From contig NZ_JAERTY010000007.1 of assembly GCF_016746095.1 (NCBI RefSeq), positions 124,001 to 188,000 of the forward strand: a DNA stretch of 64,000 nt, written 5' to 3'. The notes under the pieces are model-generated. The model had not been told where the DNA came from, searched no databases, and was given only the letters and a program-made list of their open reading frames with translations. Positions 26,667 through 36,279 of the stretch are shown here, one piece after another. A program made the position numbers and the translations under genes. The stretch's first letter is position 1. The number at the start of each line of letters is the position of its first letter. This DNA comes from Sphingobacterium faecale. GTDB taxonomy: Bacteria; Bacteroidota; Bacteroidia; Sphingobacteriales; Sphingobacteriaceae.

Positions 26667-27935
26667 ATGGATGTCCAAGATATAAAAAATAGATTTGGGA
26701 TTATAGGGAACTCTCCTTTGCTTAATCGTGCAATCGATGTGGCAAAGCAGGTGGCACCTACAGATATATCTGTTTTGATACAAGGAGAGAGTGGTGTGGG
26801 GAAGGAAGTTTTCTCTCATATCATCCATCAGTTGAGCTCGCGTAAGCACGGGCCTTTTATTGCGGTCAATTGTGGCGCTATCCCTGAGGGAACAATTGAC
26901 TCGGAGTTGTTTGGGCATGAGAAAGGCTCCTTCACTGGGGCGCATGAAGCACGCAAGGGCTACTTTGAAGTGGTTGACGGAGGGACTATTTTTTTAGATG
27001 AAGTGGGGGAATTGCCTCTAAATACACAAGCTCGTCTTCTGCGGGTTTTGGAATCAGGAGAATATATCCGGGTTGGGTCTTCGAAGGTCCAAAAAGCTAA
27101 TGTCCGTGTTGTTGCTGCTACGAATGTCGATGTATATGAGGCTGTTAAAAAGGGGAAATTCCGCGAGGATTTGTATTATAGACTAAATACTGTTCCTTTG
27201 CGGATACCATCTTTGAGGGAGCGGAAGGAAGATATATTTCTCTTGTTTAGAAAGTTTGTTGTTGATTTTACTGATAAGTACCGGTCGCCTGGCGTACAAT
27301 TGACACCTGATGCTCAGGAATTGTTGACAAATTATAACTGGCCAGGTAATGTACGACAACTAAAGAATATTGCAGAACAGATAGCTGTTTTAGAAAAGGA
27401 AAGAATTGTTGATGCGCGAATTCTCAGCAATTATTTGCCTGCCGAGAAAAACTCTAGTAGCTTGCCTGTTTTTGTGAAAGAGCAAAGTAAAGAGGATTTT
27501 TCAGAACGCGATATCCTATATAAAGTCCTTTTTGATATGAAGAAGGATATGGTCGATTTGAAAAAACTGGTGGTAGAACTGTTGCAAAATGGTGCTAATC
27601 CCGCTTCTTACGATCAAAATGCTCAATATATAAATCAGTTGTACCAAGAAATAAAGCCAAGTACACCACAGTTGTATAATGAAGATTCAGGACAGACTGC
27701 TGCACTGACTATACATAATCCGAATAACATCCCCTCGGGCAATAGTTATGTTTCGATTGATGATACGCAGGATGTGGAAGAGGTTGAGGAATCGCTTTCT
27801 TTGGTAGACAAAGAGTCTGATATGATTAAAAAGGCTTTGAAGAAGCATAAAGGTAAACGGAAATCGGCTGCTCAAGAGCTTGGTATTTCGGAGCGTACCT
27901 TATATAGAAAAATTAAAGACTTAAATTTAGACTAG
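26667..27935 (+). CDS. Sigma-54-dependent transcriptional activator, Fis-type HTH
   Basis: 422 residues: a AAA+ domain from residue about 12 (Walker A GESGVGKE, sigma-54 contact loop GSFTGA, Walker B GGTIFLDEVGELP, arginine finger region FREDLYYRLN), a linker and a C-terminal Fis-type HTH (KSAAQELGISERTLYRKIKD). There is no N-terminal receiver or sensor domain, so its activity is probably controlled by abundance or a partner protein. It opens RpoN promoters. The gene leads an operon with lptE (6 nt), the TPR-like gene and secG, so it may be tied to envelope stress. Confidence 0.94.
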   Translation: MDVQDIKNRFGIIGNSPLLNRAIDVAKQVAPTDISVLIQGESGVGKEVFSHIIHQLSSRKHGPFIAVNCGAIPEGTIDSELFGHEKGSFTGAHEARKGYFEVVDGGTIFLDEVGELPLNTQARLLRVLESGEYIRVGSSKVQKANVRVVAATNVDVYEAVKKGKFREDLYYRLNTVPLRIPSLRERKEDIFLLFRKFVVDFTDKYRSPGVQLTPDAQELLTNYNWPGNVRQLKNIAEQIAVLEKERIVDARILSNYLPAEKNSSSLPVFVKEQSKEDFSERDILYKVLFDMKKDMVDLKKLVVELLQNGANPASYDQNAQYINQLYQEIKPSTPQLYNEDSGQTAALTIHNPNNIPSGNSYVSIDDTQDVEEVEESLSLVDKESDMIKKALKKHKGKRKSAAQELGISERTLYRKIKDLNLD

Positions 27936-27941
27936 ATACTT

Positions 27942-28472
27942 ATGTGGGGATTAACAGGTCAGATTAGAGCTATTGGAGCAATGGTAGTTGTGCTTTTATT
28001 TATCCAAGGTTGTCGTGTTAAATATGGTTTTACAGGAGGCTCTATTCCAAAAGATATGAAAACTTATTCTGTTTTATATTTTGAGAATATTGCACCTATG
28101 GTATATACGACACTTAGCCAGAATTTTACTGAAGGTTTGAAAGAACGAATTCGGACACAATCTAGTTTGAGTCAGGTTAATGCGGATGGGGATGCTATTT
28201 TTGAGGGTATGATAACGAACTATACGATTACACCTGCGTCTGTTGCGGCCGGAGGGCTTGAACGAGCTGAAAACAGTAGATTGACTATTACCGTAAAAGT
28301 AAAATATACGAATCGTCTCGATCAGACCGGTGAAAGTAATTTTGAGGAGAGTTTTTCTCAGTTTAAAGAATTCGCAGGCTCGGATGTTACTCGATTTGAA
28401 GCGGAGTTAAATCAAGAGATTATCAAAGCCCTGACCGAAGATATTTATAACAAAGCATTTGCTAACTGGTAG
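27942..28472 (+). CDS. lptE: LptE-family LPS-assembly lipoprotein
   Basis: 176 residues. Lipobox FIQGC gives a lipoprotein with mature N-terminus CRVKYGFTGGSIP; the body (YSVLYFENIAPMV, LSQNFTEGLKERIRTQ, ADAIFEGMI-like strands, LTITVKVKYTNRLD) matches the Bacteroidota LptE family (often annotated simply as LptE family protein). LptE plugs the LptD outer-membrane translocon for LPS. It lies between the sigma-54 activator and secG, the usual neighbourhood in this phylum. lptD is not in the window. Confidence 0.85.
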   Translation: MWGLTGQIRAIGAMVVVLLFIQGCRVKYGFTGGSIPKDMKTYSVLYFENIAPMVYTTLSQNFTEGLKERIRTQSSLSQVNADGDAIFEGMITNYTITPASVAAGGLERAENSRLTITVKVKYTNRLDQTGESNFEESFSQFKEFAGSDVTRFEAELNQEIIKALTEDIYNKAFANW

Positions 28473-28489
28473 TATTAACCGTTTTAGAT

Positions 28490-29590
28490 ATGACAGATTT
28501 AAACCATTCGGCACATATACTATATAGACAGGCTATTGTTGATCCTTCTAGATTGACAGAAGAAGATTTGCTCGGGCTGATTGTACGGTTCCCTTATTCT
28601 CAACCTTTAATATTTGCATATGAACGTAGAAAAAAGCTTGTTAAGGAGGAATCCCCTAATAGAGAGTTGGCTCTTCTTTACGCCACTAATGCAAATTGGC
28701 TTTGGCACTTTGTGAACGCACCCGTAGTGGAAGTAGAGGAAGTTGTTCCTGAAGTTGAGGAATACATCCCTTTCGAAATTTATGAAAATAAGGAAGAAGT
28801 TTCGGCGCTGGTTGAGACTAACTCCTTTAATGAACAAGATGGGATACTGACAATCCCGCTGGACGTCAAAGAGGAAGAAAAGAAGGAGGATGGTTGTGAA
28901 ATAGAAATTGATGTAAAGTCACAAGAGGAAGAAGTTGAATTGGACAAGCTTGTTCATGGCGGTGCAGTATTGGGTGATTATTTTGTCTTTGAAAAGAAGG
29001 AAAAAGAAACGGACGGTGATTGTTCGGATATTGTGAATCTATCACCTGAAGAAGAGCCTGAGGATGTCAGTTTGTATAATGACGATCTTATGCCTTATAG
29101 TTTTAGATGGTGGTTGCATAAGACAAGGTTAGAACACGCGGACACTTACCAGCCTTTTATGGTGCCACATCTGCCTAAGCCGGAGAAGGGACATTTTGAT
29201 TTGTCGAAATTGGATGAAGCGATTCTTGATCAACAGATCAAAGAAAATATTATTCATTTTCAGGAGCCGGAAAGTAAACTTAGTGATGCTGTAAAGAATA
29301 GTCCTCCGAAACCGGTAGAGCCCAAGAAGAGTGATGAGGTGATTGAGCGATTCATCAAGGAAGAGCCTATTATACAGGCTCCCTCTGCTCAGAATCTACA
29401 TAATGAAAATATGGCTAGACAGAGTGCCGAGGATAACTATTCTCTTGTGACGGAGACTTTGGCTAATATTTACATTGACCAAGCGCTCTATCTTAAGGCT
29501 ATTGAAGTGTTCAAAAAATTAATTTTGAAATATCCAGAAAAAAAATCGTATTTTGCGACCCAAATTCAAGAATTAGAGAAAAACTTATAA
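28490..29590 (+). CDS. Acidic hypothetical protein with C-terminal TPR-like helices
   Basis: 366 residues, very rich in Glu/Asp and Lys, with a long low-complexity middle (about 80-180). The N-terminus (HILYRQAIVDPSRLTEEDL) and the C-terminus (LANIYIDQALYLKAIEVF, KLILKYPEKKSYFATQI) are helical, the latter resembling one TPR motif. No signal peptide. Conserved by position between lptE and secG in Sphingobacteriaceae. Function unknown; a scaffold role is possible but unsupported. Confidence 0.75.
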   Translation: MTDLNHSAHILYRQAIVDPSRLTEEDLLGLIVRFPYSQPLIFAYERRKKLVKEESPNRELALLYATNANWLWHFVNAPVVEVEEVVPEVEEYIPFEIYENKEEVSALVETNSFNEQDGILTIPLDVKEEEKKEDGCEIEIDVKSQEEEVELDKLVHGGAVLGDYFVFEKKEKETDGDCSDIVNLSPEEEPEDVSLYNDDLMPYSFRWWLHKTRLEHADTYQPFMVPHLPKPEKGHFDLSKLDEAILDQQIKENIIHFQEPESKLSDAVKNSPPKPVEPKKSDEVIERFIKEEPIIQAPSAQNLHNENMARQSAEDNYSLVTETLANIYIDQALYLKAIEVFKKLILKYPEKKSYFATQIQELEKNL

Positions 29591-29607
29591 ATAATATTAA
29601 CTAAGAA

Positions 29608-29955
29608 ATGACAACATTATTCATTATCCTGATTATTTTGGTAAGTGTGGTTTTAGCATTTTTTGTGCTTATCCAAAATCCAAAAGGTGGAGGTTTATCA
29701 TCAGGATTTGCTGGTGGGAGTAACTTAATGGGGGTTCAACGTACTGGCGACTTTTTAGAAAAAGGTACATGGACACTAGTAATAGCGCTTATGGTATTTA
29801 GTTTAGCTATCAATATTCTGGGCCCAGGTTCTGGTTCTAATTCAGGAGGCCTTTCTAATCAGATTGAAGCTCCAGCGCAAGCGCCTTCTTTGAACTTGAA
29901 TGCTCCGGCTCAGGGTCAACAAGAAACTCCTGTTAAACCTGATTCAGGAAAATAG
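29608..29955 (+). CDS. secG: Preprotein translocase subunit SecG
   Basis: 115 residues with two membrane segments (about 3-23 and 52-73). The conserved stretch between them is visible: IQNPKGGGLSSGFAGGSNLMGVQRTGDFLEK. The Ala/Pro/Gln-rich C-terminal tail is typical of Bacteroidota SecG. It stimulates SecYEG-dependent export. Last gene of the operon that begins with the sigma-54 activator; a strong terminator follows. Confidence 0.95.
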   Translation: MTTLFIILIILVSVVLAFFVLIQNPKGGGLSSGFAGGSNLMGVQRTGDFLEKGTWTLVIALMVFSLAINILGPGSGSNSGGLSNQIEAPAQAPSLNLNAPAQGQQETPVKPDSGK

Positions 29956-29970
29956 GGAATTAGAGAAACA

Positions 29971-30004
29971 AAAAGCCTTACAATCTTTGTAAGGCTTTTT
30001 TTTT
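29971..30004 (+). terminator. Terminator of the lptE-secG operon
   Basis: AGCCTTACAA (29974-29983) pairs perfectly with TTGTAAGGCT (29987-29996); loop TCT; flanking A and T runs extend the stem and give the U tail. Confidence 0.95.
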
Positions 30005-30071
30005 GCCCGACTGTCATACTGACATCGCTCTGTAAGAAAGACTGTCATTTCTATTGACCAAAGTGAAAAAA

Positions 30072-30114
30072 TGGCAATATTTTAGCGCCTATTTCATTTG
30101 GCACAGTTGGTGAT
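30072..30114 (+). promoter_or_regulatory. Two sigma-54-like candidates upstream of groES
   Basis: TGGCAATATTTTAGC at 30072-30086 keeps GG and GC exactly 12 nt apart. TGGCACAGTTGGTGAT at 30099-30114 has a perfect -24 half but a poor -12 half. Neither is convincing alone; no CIRCE element and no TAnnTTTG box was found between secG and groES. Confidence 0.2.
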
Positions 30115-30163
30115 AATGTAGTACAAAGGTTAAATTAAACAATAAACGTATAATAGTATAATT

Positions 30164-30439
30164 ATGGCATTAAGTATTAAACCTATTGGAGACAGAGTAG
30201 TAGTAGAAGCTGCTCCAGCAGAAGAGAAAACAGCATCAGGTATCTACATCCCGGATACGGCTAAAGAAAAACCATCACAGGGTACTATCGTTGCGGTTGG
30301 CACTGGAAAACCAGAGGAACCACTTACTGTTAAAGTTGGTGACAAGGTGTTGTATGGTAAATATGCAGGTACTGAAATTACTTATGAGGGTAAAGAGTAT
30401 CTGATTATGCGTGAGGCTGATATTTACGCGGTACTTTAA
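30164..30439 (+). CDS. groES: Co-chaperonin GroES
   Basis: 91 residues, the normal size. Seen: [20 protein letters not shown], the mobile loop region [18 protein letters not shown] and [12 protein letters not shown]. GroES caps the GroEL ring to close the folding chamber. groEL follows after 102 nt with no terminator between, as in most groESL operons. Confidence 0.98.
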   Translation: MALSIKPIGDRVVVEAAPAEEKTASGIYIPDTAKEKPSQGTIVAVGTGKPEEPLTVKVGDKVLYGKYAGTEITYEGKEYLIMREADIYAVL

Positions 30440-30523
30440 TTAGAATATCGAAATTAAAAAACAAAAATAAGGGTTATCAGAGAAGTATTCTGGAATATCT
30501 ATTGTCTAAATACTCAATACTAA

Positions 30524-32179
<1,656 letters not shown>

Positions 32180-32200
32180 TAATTGTTCTTATCATATATA

Positions 32201-32237
32201 AAAAAATCCCGGGCTGTTTTAGTCAGGGATTTTTTTG
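32201..32237 (+). terminator. Terminator of groESL
   Basis: AAAAAATCCC (32201-32210) pairs with GGGATTTTTT (32226-32235), loop of 15 nt, T run downstream. Confidence 0.88.
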
Positions 32238-32262
32238 TTCCTTCGAAATGAAGCACTCAGTT

Positions 32263-32652
32263 TTATGATATTATGTTTCGTAGGATGGTGAAAATAAAAA
32301 GAATGATTCCAAGTATTAAAATAGCGCTTTGGCCGTACAATACCTTCTTTAATTTCAGTTCTCCATTTGTCGGTTGCGGTATGATTTGTAGGTAAAATCC
32401 CAGAATTAAATAAGGTATGAGCAGGGGTAACAATGGGTTTTCCAGAAATGCTTGCCTAACATCTCCATTGAGTAGAGAGTGCGCTGCACGTTGTCCTCCG
32501 CATCCCGGACAGTCTAGTCCGGTTATAGCCTTAACAGGGCATTTTGGAAAAAATAAGCTTTCCAAAGGATTAAAATATTTATATAAAAGAGCAACCGTTA
32601 CCAGGGTCAGAGGGTAAAGCAAAAGAACGCTCTGTCGCTTGTTTAGCCTCAT
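32263..32652 (-). CDS. DUF2752 membrane protein
   Basis: 129 residues with the family's signature CPGCGGQRAAHSLLNGD near residue 48 and three membrane segments (about 10-26, 73-92, 106-125). DUF2752 proteins are widespread and of unknown function; the Cys pair suggests metal or redox chemistry. Its ATG overlaps the stop of the upstream GYF/CD225 gene by 4 bp, so the two are coupled and probably act together. Confidence 0.85.
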   Translation of the reverse strand: MRLNKRQSVLLLYPLTLVTVALLYKYFNPLESLFFPKCPVKAITGLDCPGCGGQRAAHSLLNGDVRQAFLENPLLPLLIPYLILGFYLQIIPQPTNGELKLKKVLYGQSAILILGIILFIFTILRNIIS

Positions 32653-33161
32653 TGAAATGCTCCGCTAATCAGACCTAAGCCAAATATACCTATTCCCAGT
32701 AACCATACGGCAGCACAGGCAACTAGGTTAATTATAATCCATTTTTTAGCATTTTTAGAATCACTTTCAGCACCTGCTATATCGCCAGCATAAAACTTTT
32801 TTTCTACTCTAGAAGCATACACTATGGAGGGGATACCAAATATCCAGCAACATATTATCGTCGTGATTATACTTTCTATTAAGTATGTTTTCGGTGGTCT
32901 TAAATAGGGTGCGGAAGGATTGTTTGTATTGGGAAATGACGATTCTGTTATTTGTTTTGGGGGTATAGGCGGATGATTTGCGCTATTAGCACTGGTAAAT
33001 AGATCTGCAAGCTCAGCCACATCTTGAGCTTTTGTCCAAGTTACTAAGTCTTCGGACCATATCAGTGTATTGGGGCCAATCTGTTTCATTCGAAGTTCTT
33101 CAAGTGGAATTGGACCAAAGGAGTTCTGGCCGTCCGAATAATGGTAACTTTTAGTTGGCAT
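32649..33161 (-). CDS. GYF_2 plus CD225/dispanin-type membrane protein
   Basis: 170 residues. Residues 1-60 form a GYF_2 (DUF4339)-like domain (GPIPLEELRMKQIGPNTLIW, TWTKAQDVAELADLF). After a Pro/Asn-rich linker come two membrane segments arranged as in CD225/dispanin proteins: IITTIICCWIFGIPSIVYAS, then KKWIIINLVACAAVWLLGIG. Bacterial dispanin-like proteins are poorly characterised. Coupled to DUF2752, with which it recurs in Bacteroidota as far as I recall. Confidence 0.82.
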   Translation of the reverse strand: MPTKSYHYSDGQNSFGPIPLEELRMKQIGPNTLIWSEDLVTWTKAQDVAELADLFTSANSANHPPIPPKQITESSFPNTNNPSAPYLRPPKTYLIESIITTIICCWIFGIPSIVYASRVEKKFYAGDIAGAESDSKNAKKWIIINLVACAAVWLLGIGIFGLGLISGAFQ

Positions 33162-33209
33162 AGCTTACTTTATCTTAGTATCTTACTAAGATAAACATAA
33201 ATGTGAAAT

Positions 33210-34001
33210 ATGTATAATCCCTATCTTGTTACCGGTGTAATTTTTTGTGTAGGTTTTCTTTTGGTTTTTTATGTCTTTAAGAGTTTTAAGCGTAAGAATG
33301 ATCACGTGTATGTTAATCTTCCTTCTTCTTTTGTTGAAAAGGTATTATCCGATAGGGTTGGGTTCTATAGGAAATTATCTGATTCTGAAAAGTATATATT
33401 TCGAGAGCGAGTTCAGTACTTTCTGAAGCGTGTTAAGATATCAGCAGAAAAAGGAACGAATCTGAAGGATGATGACCGTGTATTGTTAGCAGCTAGTGCT
33501 ACAATACCACTACTTCATTTTGAAACATGGGCTTATGAAAATCTGGATGAGGTAATCGTTTATCCGGATTATTTCGACGAACGGTTTGATACGGAGGCTG
33601 TTCATAAAAATGTTGCAGGCATGGTCGGTTCGGGCGCAATGAATCGGAAAATGGTTTTATCATTGCCTGCTTTGCGGGACGGTTTTGAACAATATAGTGT
33701 GGGAAATACTGCTGTGCATGAATTTGTACATCTTATTGATAAGGCAGATGGAGAGGTAGATGGGATACCTGAGTATCTGATACCAAAGGAGTTGATTGAT
33801 CCATGGATGAAGGAAATGAATCGAACTATACGGGAAATACGGGAAGGAGATTCTGATATTCGGACTTATGCGGGAACAAATGAGGCCGAGTTTTTAGCAG
33901 TACTATCGGAGTATTTTTTTAGTAAGCCCAGTCGACTTAAGGAAGATTATCCCGAACTATTCGATTTGCTCGATAAAATTTATAATAGGACGCGGAATTA
34001 G
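33210..34001 (+). CDS. mtfA: M90-family zinc peptidase MtfA-like
   Basis: 263 residues with an N-terminal membrane segment (about 5-25) and the M90 signature VHEFVHLIDKADGEVDG near residue 172 (HExxH, then the DG motif), plus EFLAVLSEYFF. In E. coli MtfA binds the repressor Mlc and has peptidase activity; in Bacteroidota the target is unknown. The family core is clear (LLAASATIPLLHFETWAYEN). Divergent from the DUF2752 pair. Confidence 0.88.
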   Translation: MYNPYLVTGVIFCVGFLLVFYVFKSFKRKNDHVYVNLPSSFVEKVLSDRVGFYRKLSDSEKYIFRERVQYFLKRVKISAEKGTNLKDDDRVLLAASATIPLLHFETWAYENLDEVIVYPDYFDERFDTEAVHKNVAGMVGSGAMNRKMVLSLPALRDGFEQYSVGNTAVHEFVHLIDKADGEVDGIPEYLIPKELIDPWMKEMNRTIREIREGDSDIRTYAGTNEAEFLAVLSEYFFSKPSRLKEDYPELFDLLDKIYNRTRN

Positions 34002-34233
34002 CCGCTTTAGCCTTTAAGGGAAGTTCGCAGGTTCTTTTTAGGCTATTAGAGTTAGATTTTAAAATAAATCGCTGTCTATGCCTATTGTTGTTTGCGTTCT
34101 GGCGGATTTTCGGAGAGTACCAAACTGTTAACCAATCACCAAGGGTCAATTGAAACACCTTACTTGAATCTTAAGCACATCACATGACACTGTAGACTGT
34201 TACATGACTTAATTCTATCTGTCATTTTGTTGT

Positions 34234-34752
34234 TTAATATCTAAATCCTAAAGTAATCGGAATTAAAAAGGATTGCTGTACTATATGTATTCCAGACTTT
34301 ATATGAACTCCGAATTTTTCATTCAATTTGCAATTTAGCCCGAGCCCGAACTCTGTGAGCATCGTCCCTTTACCACCTTCATATTGATTCCAGATATGGT
34401 TATAGCCTAATTTCAAATGAAATAATGGTGTCATCCTGCTTTTTGACGTTAAATATTCAAAGTCTCCAAAAATTGAAACTCCGCTTATGCTCTCAAAATT
34501 CAGATATCCTAAACCAATTCCTGTAAATAACTTTGTATCATTAAATGTCAGCCCGTTAACAGATGTCAAGCTAAAGGCATTTTGCTTTTTATCAAGATTA
34601 TATCCTTTCCAATTGGGGCTGGGGTCAACCGTAAGGGTCCTGAATAAATAATGTTGATAACCAGTTTCGAATCGGCCAGAATAATTAATTTGTGCATTTG
34701 AAACTAATGTTGATAAAATCAATATTTTCAGTGTTATAAATAAGCCTTTCAT
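34234..34752 (-). CDS. Small predicted outer-membrane beta-barrel protein
   Basis: 172 residues. Signal peptide 1-20 (ILILSTLVSNAQ). The rest alternates hydrophobic and polar residues with aromatic girdles (YSGRFETGYQHYLF, FTGIGLGYLNFES, GDFEYLT, HLKLGYNH) and ends in GFRY, a C-terminal aromatic as used by the Bam machinery. About eight strands would fit. No named family. It is preceded, one nucleotide away, by a 19-codon ORF. Situated in a gene-poor patch between mtfA and tRNA-Glu. Confidence 0.7.
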   Translation of the reverse strand: MKGLFITLKILILSTLVSNAQINYSGRFETGYQHYLFRTLTVDPSPNWKGYNLDKKQNAFSLTSVNGLTFNDTKLFTGIGLGYLNFESISGVSIFGDFEYLTSKSRMTPLFHLKLGYNHIWNQYEGGKGTMLTEFGLGLNCKLNEKFGVHIKSGIHIVQQSFLIPITLGFRY

Positions 34753-34753
34753 G

Positions 34754-34813
34754 TTATTTGGACGTTGTCTTTTTGATGCCGGTAATAGGTGACTTGGGAT
34801 CGACTTTATCCAT
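34754..34813 (-). CDS. 19-codon ORF or protein C-terminal remnant
   Basis: MDKVDPKSPITGIKKTTSK then TAA, one nucleotide before the ATG of the barrel gene. It could be a leader ORF coupled to that gene or the tail of a decayed gene (the frame is open upstream to a TGA, reading VCSKPSGRSRY). No homologue recognised. Confidence 0.25.
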   Translation of the reverse strand: MDKVDPKSPITGIKKTTSK

Positions 34814-34909
34814 ATATCGAGATCTCCCGCTGGGCTTACTGCATACTCAACAGTTTGAGAAAAACAGTAAGCCGAACGGCAAAGTCTAAATCGTTAGATA
34901 AGCGGTTTT

Positions 34910-35545
34910 TTATTCAGAAAGCTCGATATGTGATACGAAGTATGCCTTTCCGAAATTTTCGAGGTCATGGGTAACGGTCGCACGAATGGATTTCCATTTG
35001 GATTCCAACACGGTCGGATTGTTATCATATCTAAAATTTTCCTGATTGTATTCCCAGATTTCAGCCAACTTTTCTCCTACCTGTTCGTCCTTGTAGGTGA
35101 GTTTGATCTGGGCTTCGTTGACGAGCAAATATTGGTAACTGTCACCGTCGTTGTAAAGCCATATAAAGTTCGGTCCAGGGACAATCGACCGGACAAGGGA
35201 CAGCTCAAAAGGCTCATTGCCCTCATATTTCTCTTTGCTGATAACTTTGATGAACTTAAGATGGCTCATTGGGCCACCGTCCATCATTTGGGGCCCTTTG
35301 TAAGCAACTACCTTCGCTTTCACTCTATACGTATAGCCAGCTTCCCTATCGTCAAATCCGGAAAGCGGTAGTTGTGGAGATTCATTCTGTGGCAATAGTA
35401 AAGGAATATCCCCGACTGCTCCATAGCGGTGGCTGACCAGTAGTTCTACCTCTTGCCCATCTTTGAGATTAAAAGAGCCATAACCTTTCTCCTTTGAACA
35501 TGCGGAAATGACAAGTACGATCAATAATAAATAAAGGTGCTTCAT
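34910..35545 (-). CDS. Hypothetical lipoprotein
   Basis: 211 residues with an SpII signal (VLVISAC; Cys at about 16). The mature part looks mostly beta (VELLVSHRYGAVGD, YTYRVKAKVVAYKGP, FIWLYNDGDSYQYLLVNEA) and has no enzymatic motif. GC content and codon choice look slightly higher than in neighbouring genes, in keeping with an accessory region. Family not recognised. Confidence 0.72.
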   Translation of the reverse strand: MKHLYLLLIVLVISACSKEKGYGSFNLKDGQEVELLVSHRYGAVGDIPLLLPQNESPQLPLSGFDDREAGYTYRVKAKVVAYKGPQMMDGGPMSHLKFIKVISKEKYEGNEPFELSLVRSIVPGPNFIWLYNDGDSYQYLLVNEAQIKLTYKDEQVGEKLAEIWEYNQENFRYDNNPTVLESKWKSIRATVTHDLENFGKAYFVSHIELSE

Positions 35546-36060
35546 GGTTTATAAAAATAATGTGAATTAATGTATATACGATATTTATGTCCATAACGCT
35601 ACCATAACTAAAGTTTTTTATACTGTTAACGAATTTTCCTTTGTGAAAATCCATGTCGGGGTAAAAGGCGGGAGTGTAATGGTCGATACGCCCCCCCTTA
35701 TGCCATGTTGTATGAGGTAGGAACGGATTTGGTCGGGTCTTGCGTCTATAGAAATAGGTGGCACGGATATCGTCATCGTTTTGTATAGTATAGAAGATAA
35801 TGCCGTGCGAACTCAATTGCCTTAATTAATGTTTTATAACCCTTGAATTTCTCTATGTCACACGCAGTTTTATTTTGTTCAAGCCCTGCTTTCTTTGGAA
35901 CAATCTTGATATAGCAAGCTTCTTGATAATGGCGTCTGCCTCGGTCGATTCAAACGTTTTCAGTCCGCCAATGGATCTTTCCTCTCCGGGGCTCCATTTG
36001 ACTTGCTGTCTCGAGTACCTTATCGCAAAGGATTTGATGATTAGGCCTCTAATTTTAGGA
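35546..36060. other. Gene-poor stretch with decayed minus-strand coding remnants
   Basis: No intact gene. On the minus strand an open frame without a start codon runs from about 36058 to a TAG at about 35856 (contains VKWSPGEERSIGG, FESTEADAIIKKLAI). Another begins with a TTG at 35816 and runs into the lipoprotein gene (IRATYFYRRKTRPNPFLPHT). Both look protein-like but incomplete. The stretch abuts tRNA-Glu, a frequent integration site. No flanking repeat was found. Confidence 0.4.
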
Positions 36061-36096
36061 AAAAAAAAGGTTGAAATATTAATATTTCAACCTTTT
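36061..36096 (-). terminator. Terminator of tRNA-Glu
   Basis: Perfect palindrome GGTTGAAATATT/AATATTTCAACC at 36069-36092 with flanking A and T runs; read on the minus strand it ends in a run of T from the A tract at 36060-36068. Confidence 0.85.
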
Positions 36097-36097
36097 G

Positions 36098-36169
36098 TAG
36101 CCCGTAGGGGAATCGAACCCCTGTTTCAAGAATGAAAATCTTGCGTCCTAACCCCTAGACGAACGGGCC
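36098..36169 (-). tRNA. tRNA-Glu (anticodon TTC)
   Basis: 72 nt on the minus strand. The acceptor arm GGCCCGT pairs with ACGGGCT (first pair G-T), A is the discriminator and CCA is not encoded. The D arm TCTAGGGGTTAGGA, anticodon loop TTTTCAT giving TTC, and T loop GGTTCGATTCC are all recognisable. A -7 box lies 19 nt upstream and a strong hairpin terminator follows immediately. Confidence 0.96.
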
Positions 36170-36187
36170 TTTGTGTGTTTCGGTGTG

Positions 36188-36195
36188 CAAATATA
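36188..36195 (-). promoter_or_regulatory. -7 box TATATTTG of tRNA-Glu
   Basis: Plus strand CAAATATA, an exact consensus match 19 nt upstream of the tRNA 5' end. Confidence 0.55.
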
Positions 36196-36279
36196 GAATT
36201 AATATCAAACAAAACAAAAATTAATTTTTTTTTAAATGCAATTGAATTTGTATTTTTAAATATCAATCAGAACTTGAAT

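Noticed and set aside
30005..30163. Search for a CIRCE operator upstream of groES
   Set aside because: No TTAGCACTC-N9-GAGTGCTAA-like repeat is present.
35469..35816. 115-codon minus-strand frame overlapping the lipoprotein start
   Set aside because: It starts with TTG, covers the lipoprotein's signal peptide in another frame and resembles no family; kept only as part of the remnant region.
35875..36135. 86-codon plus-strand frame running into tRNA-Glu
   Set aside because: It reads through the tRNA gene and terminator hairpin, and its composition is not protein-like.
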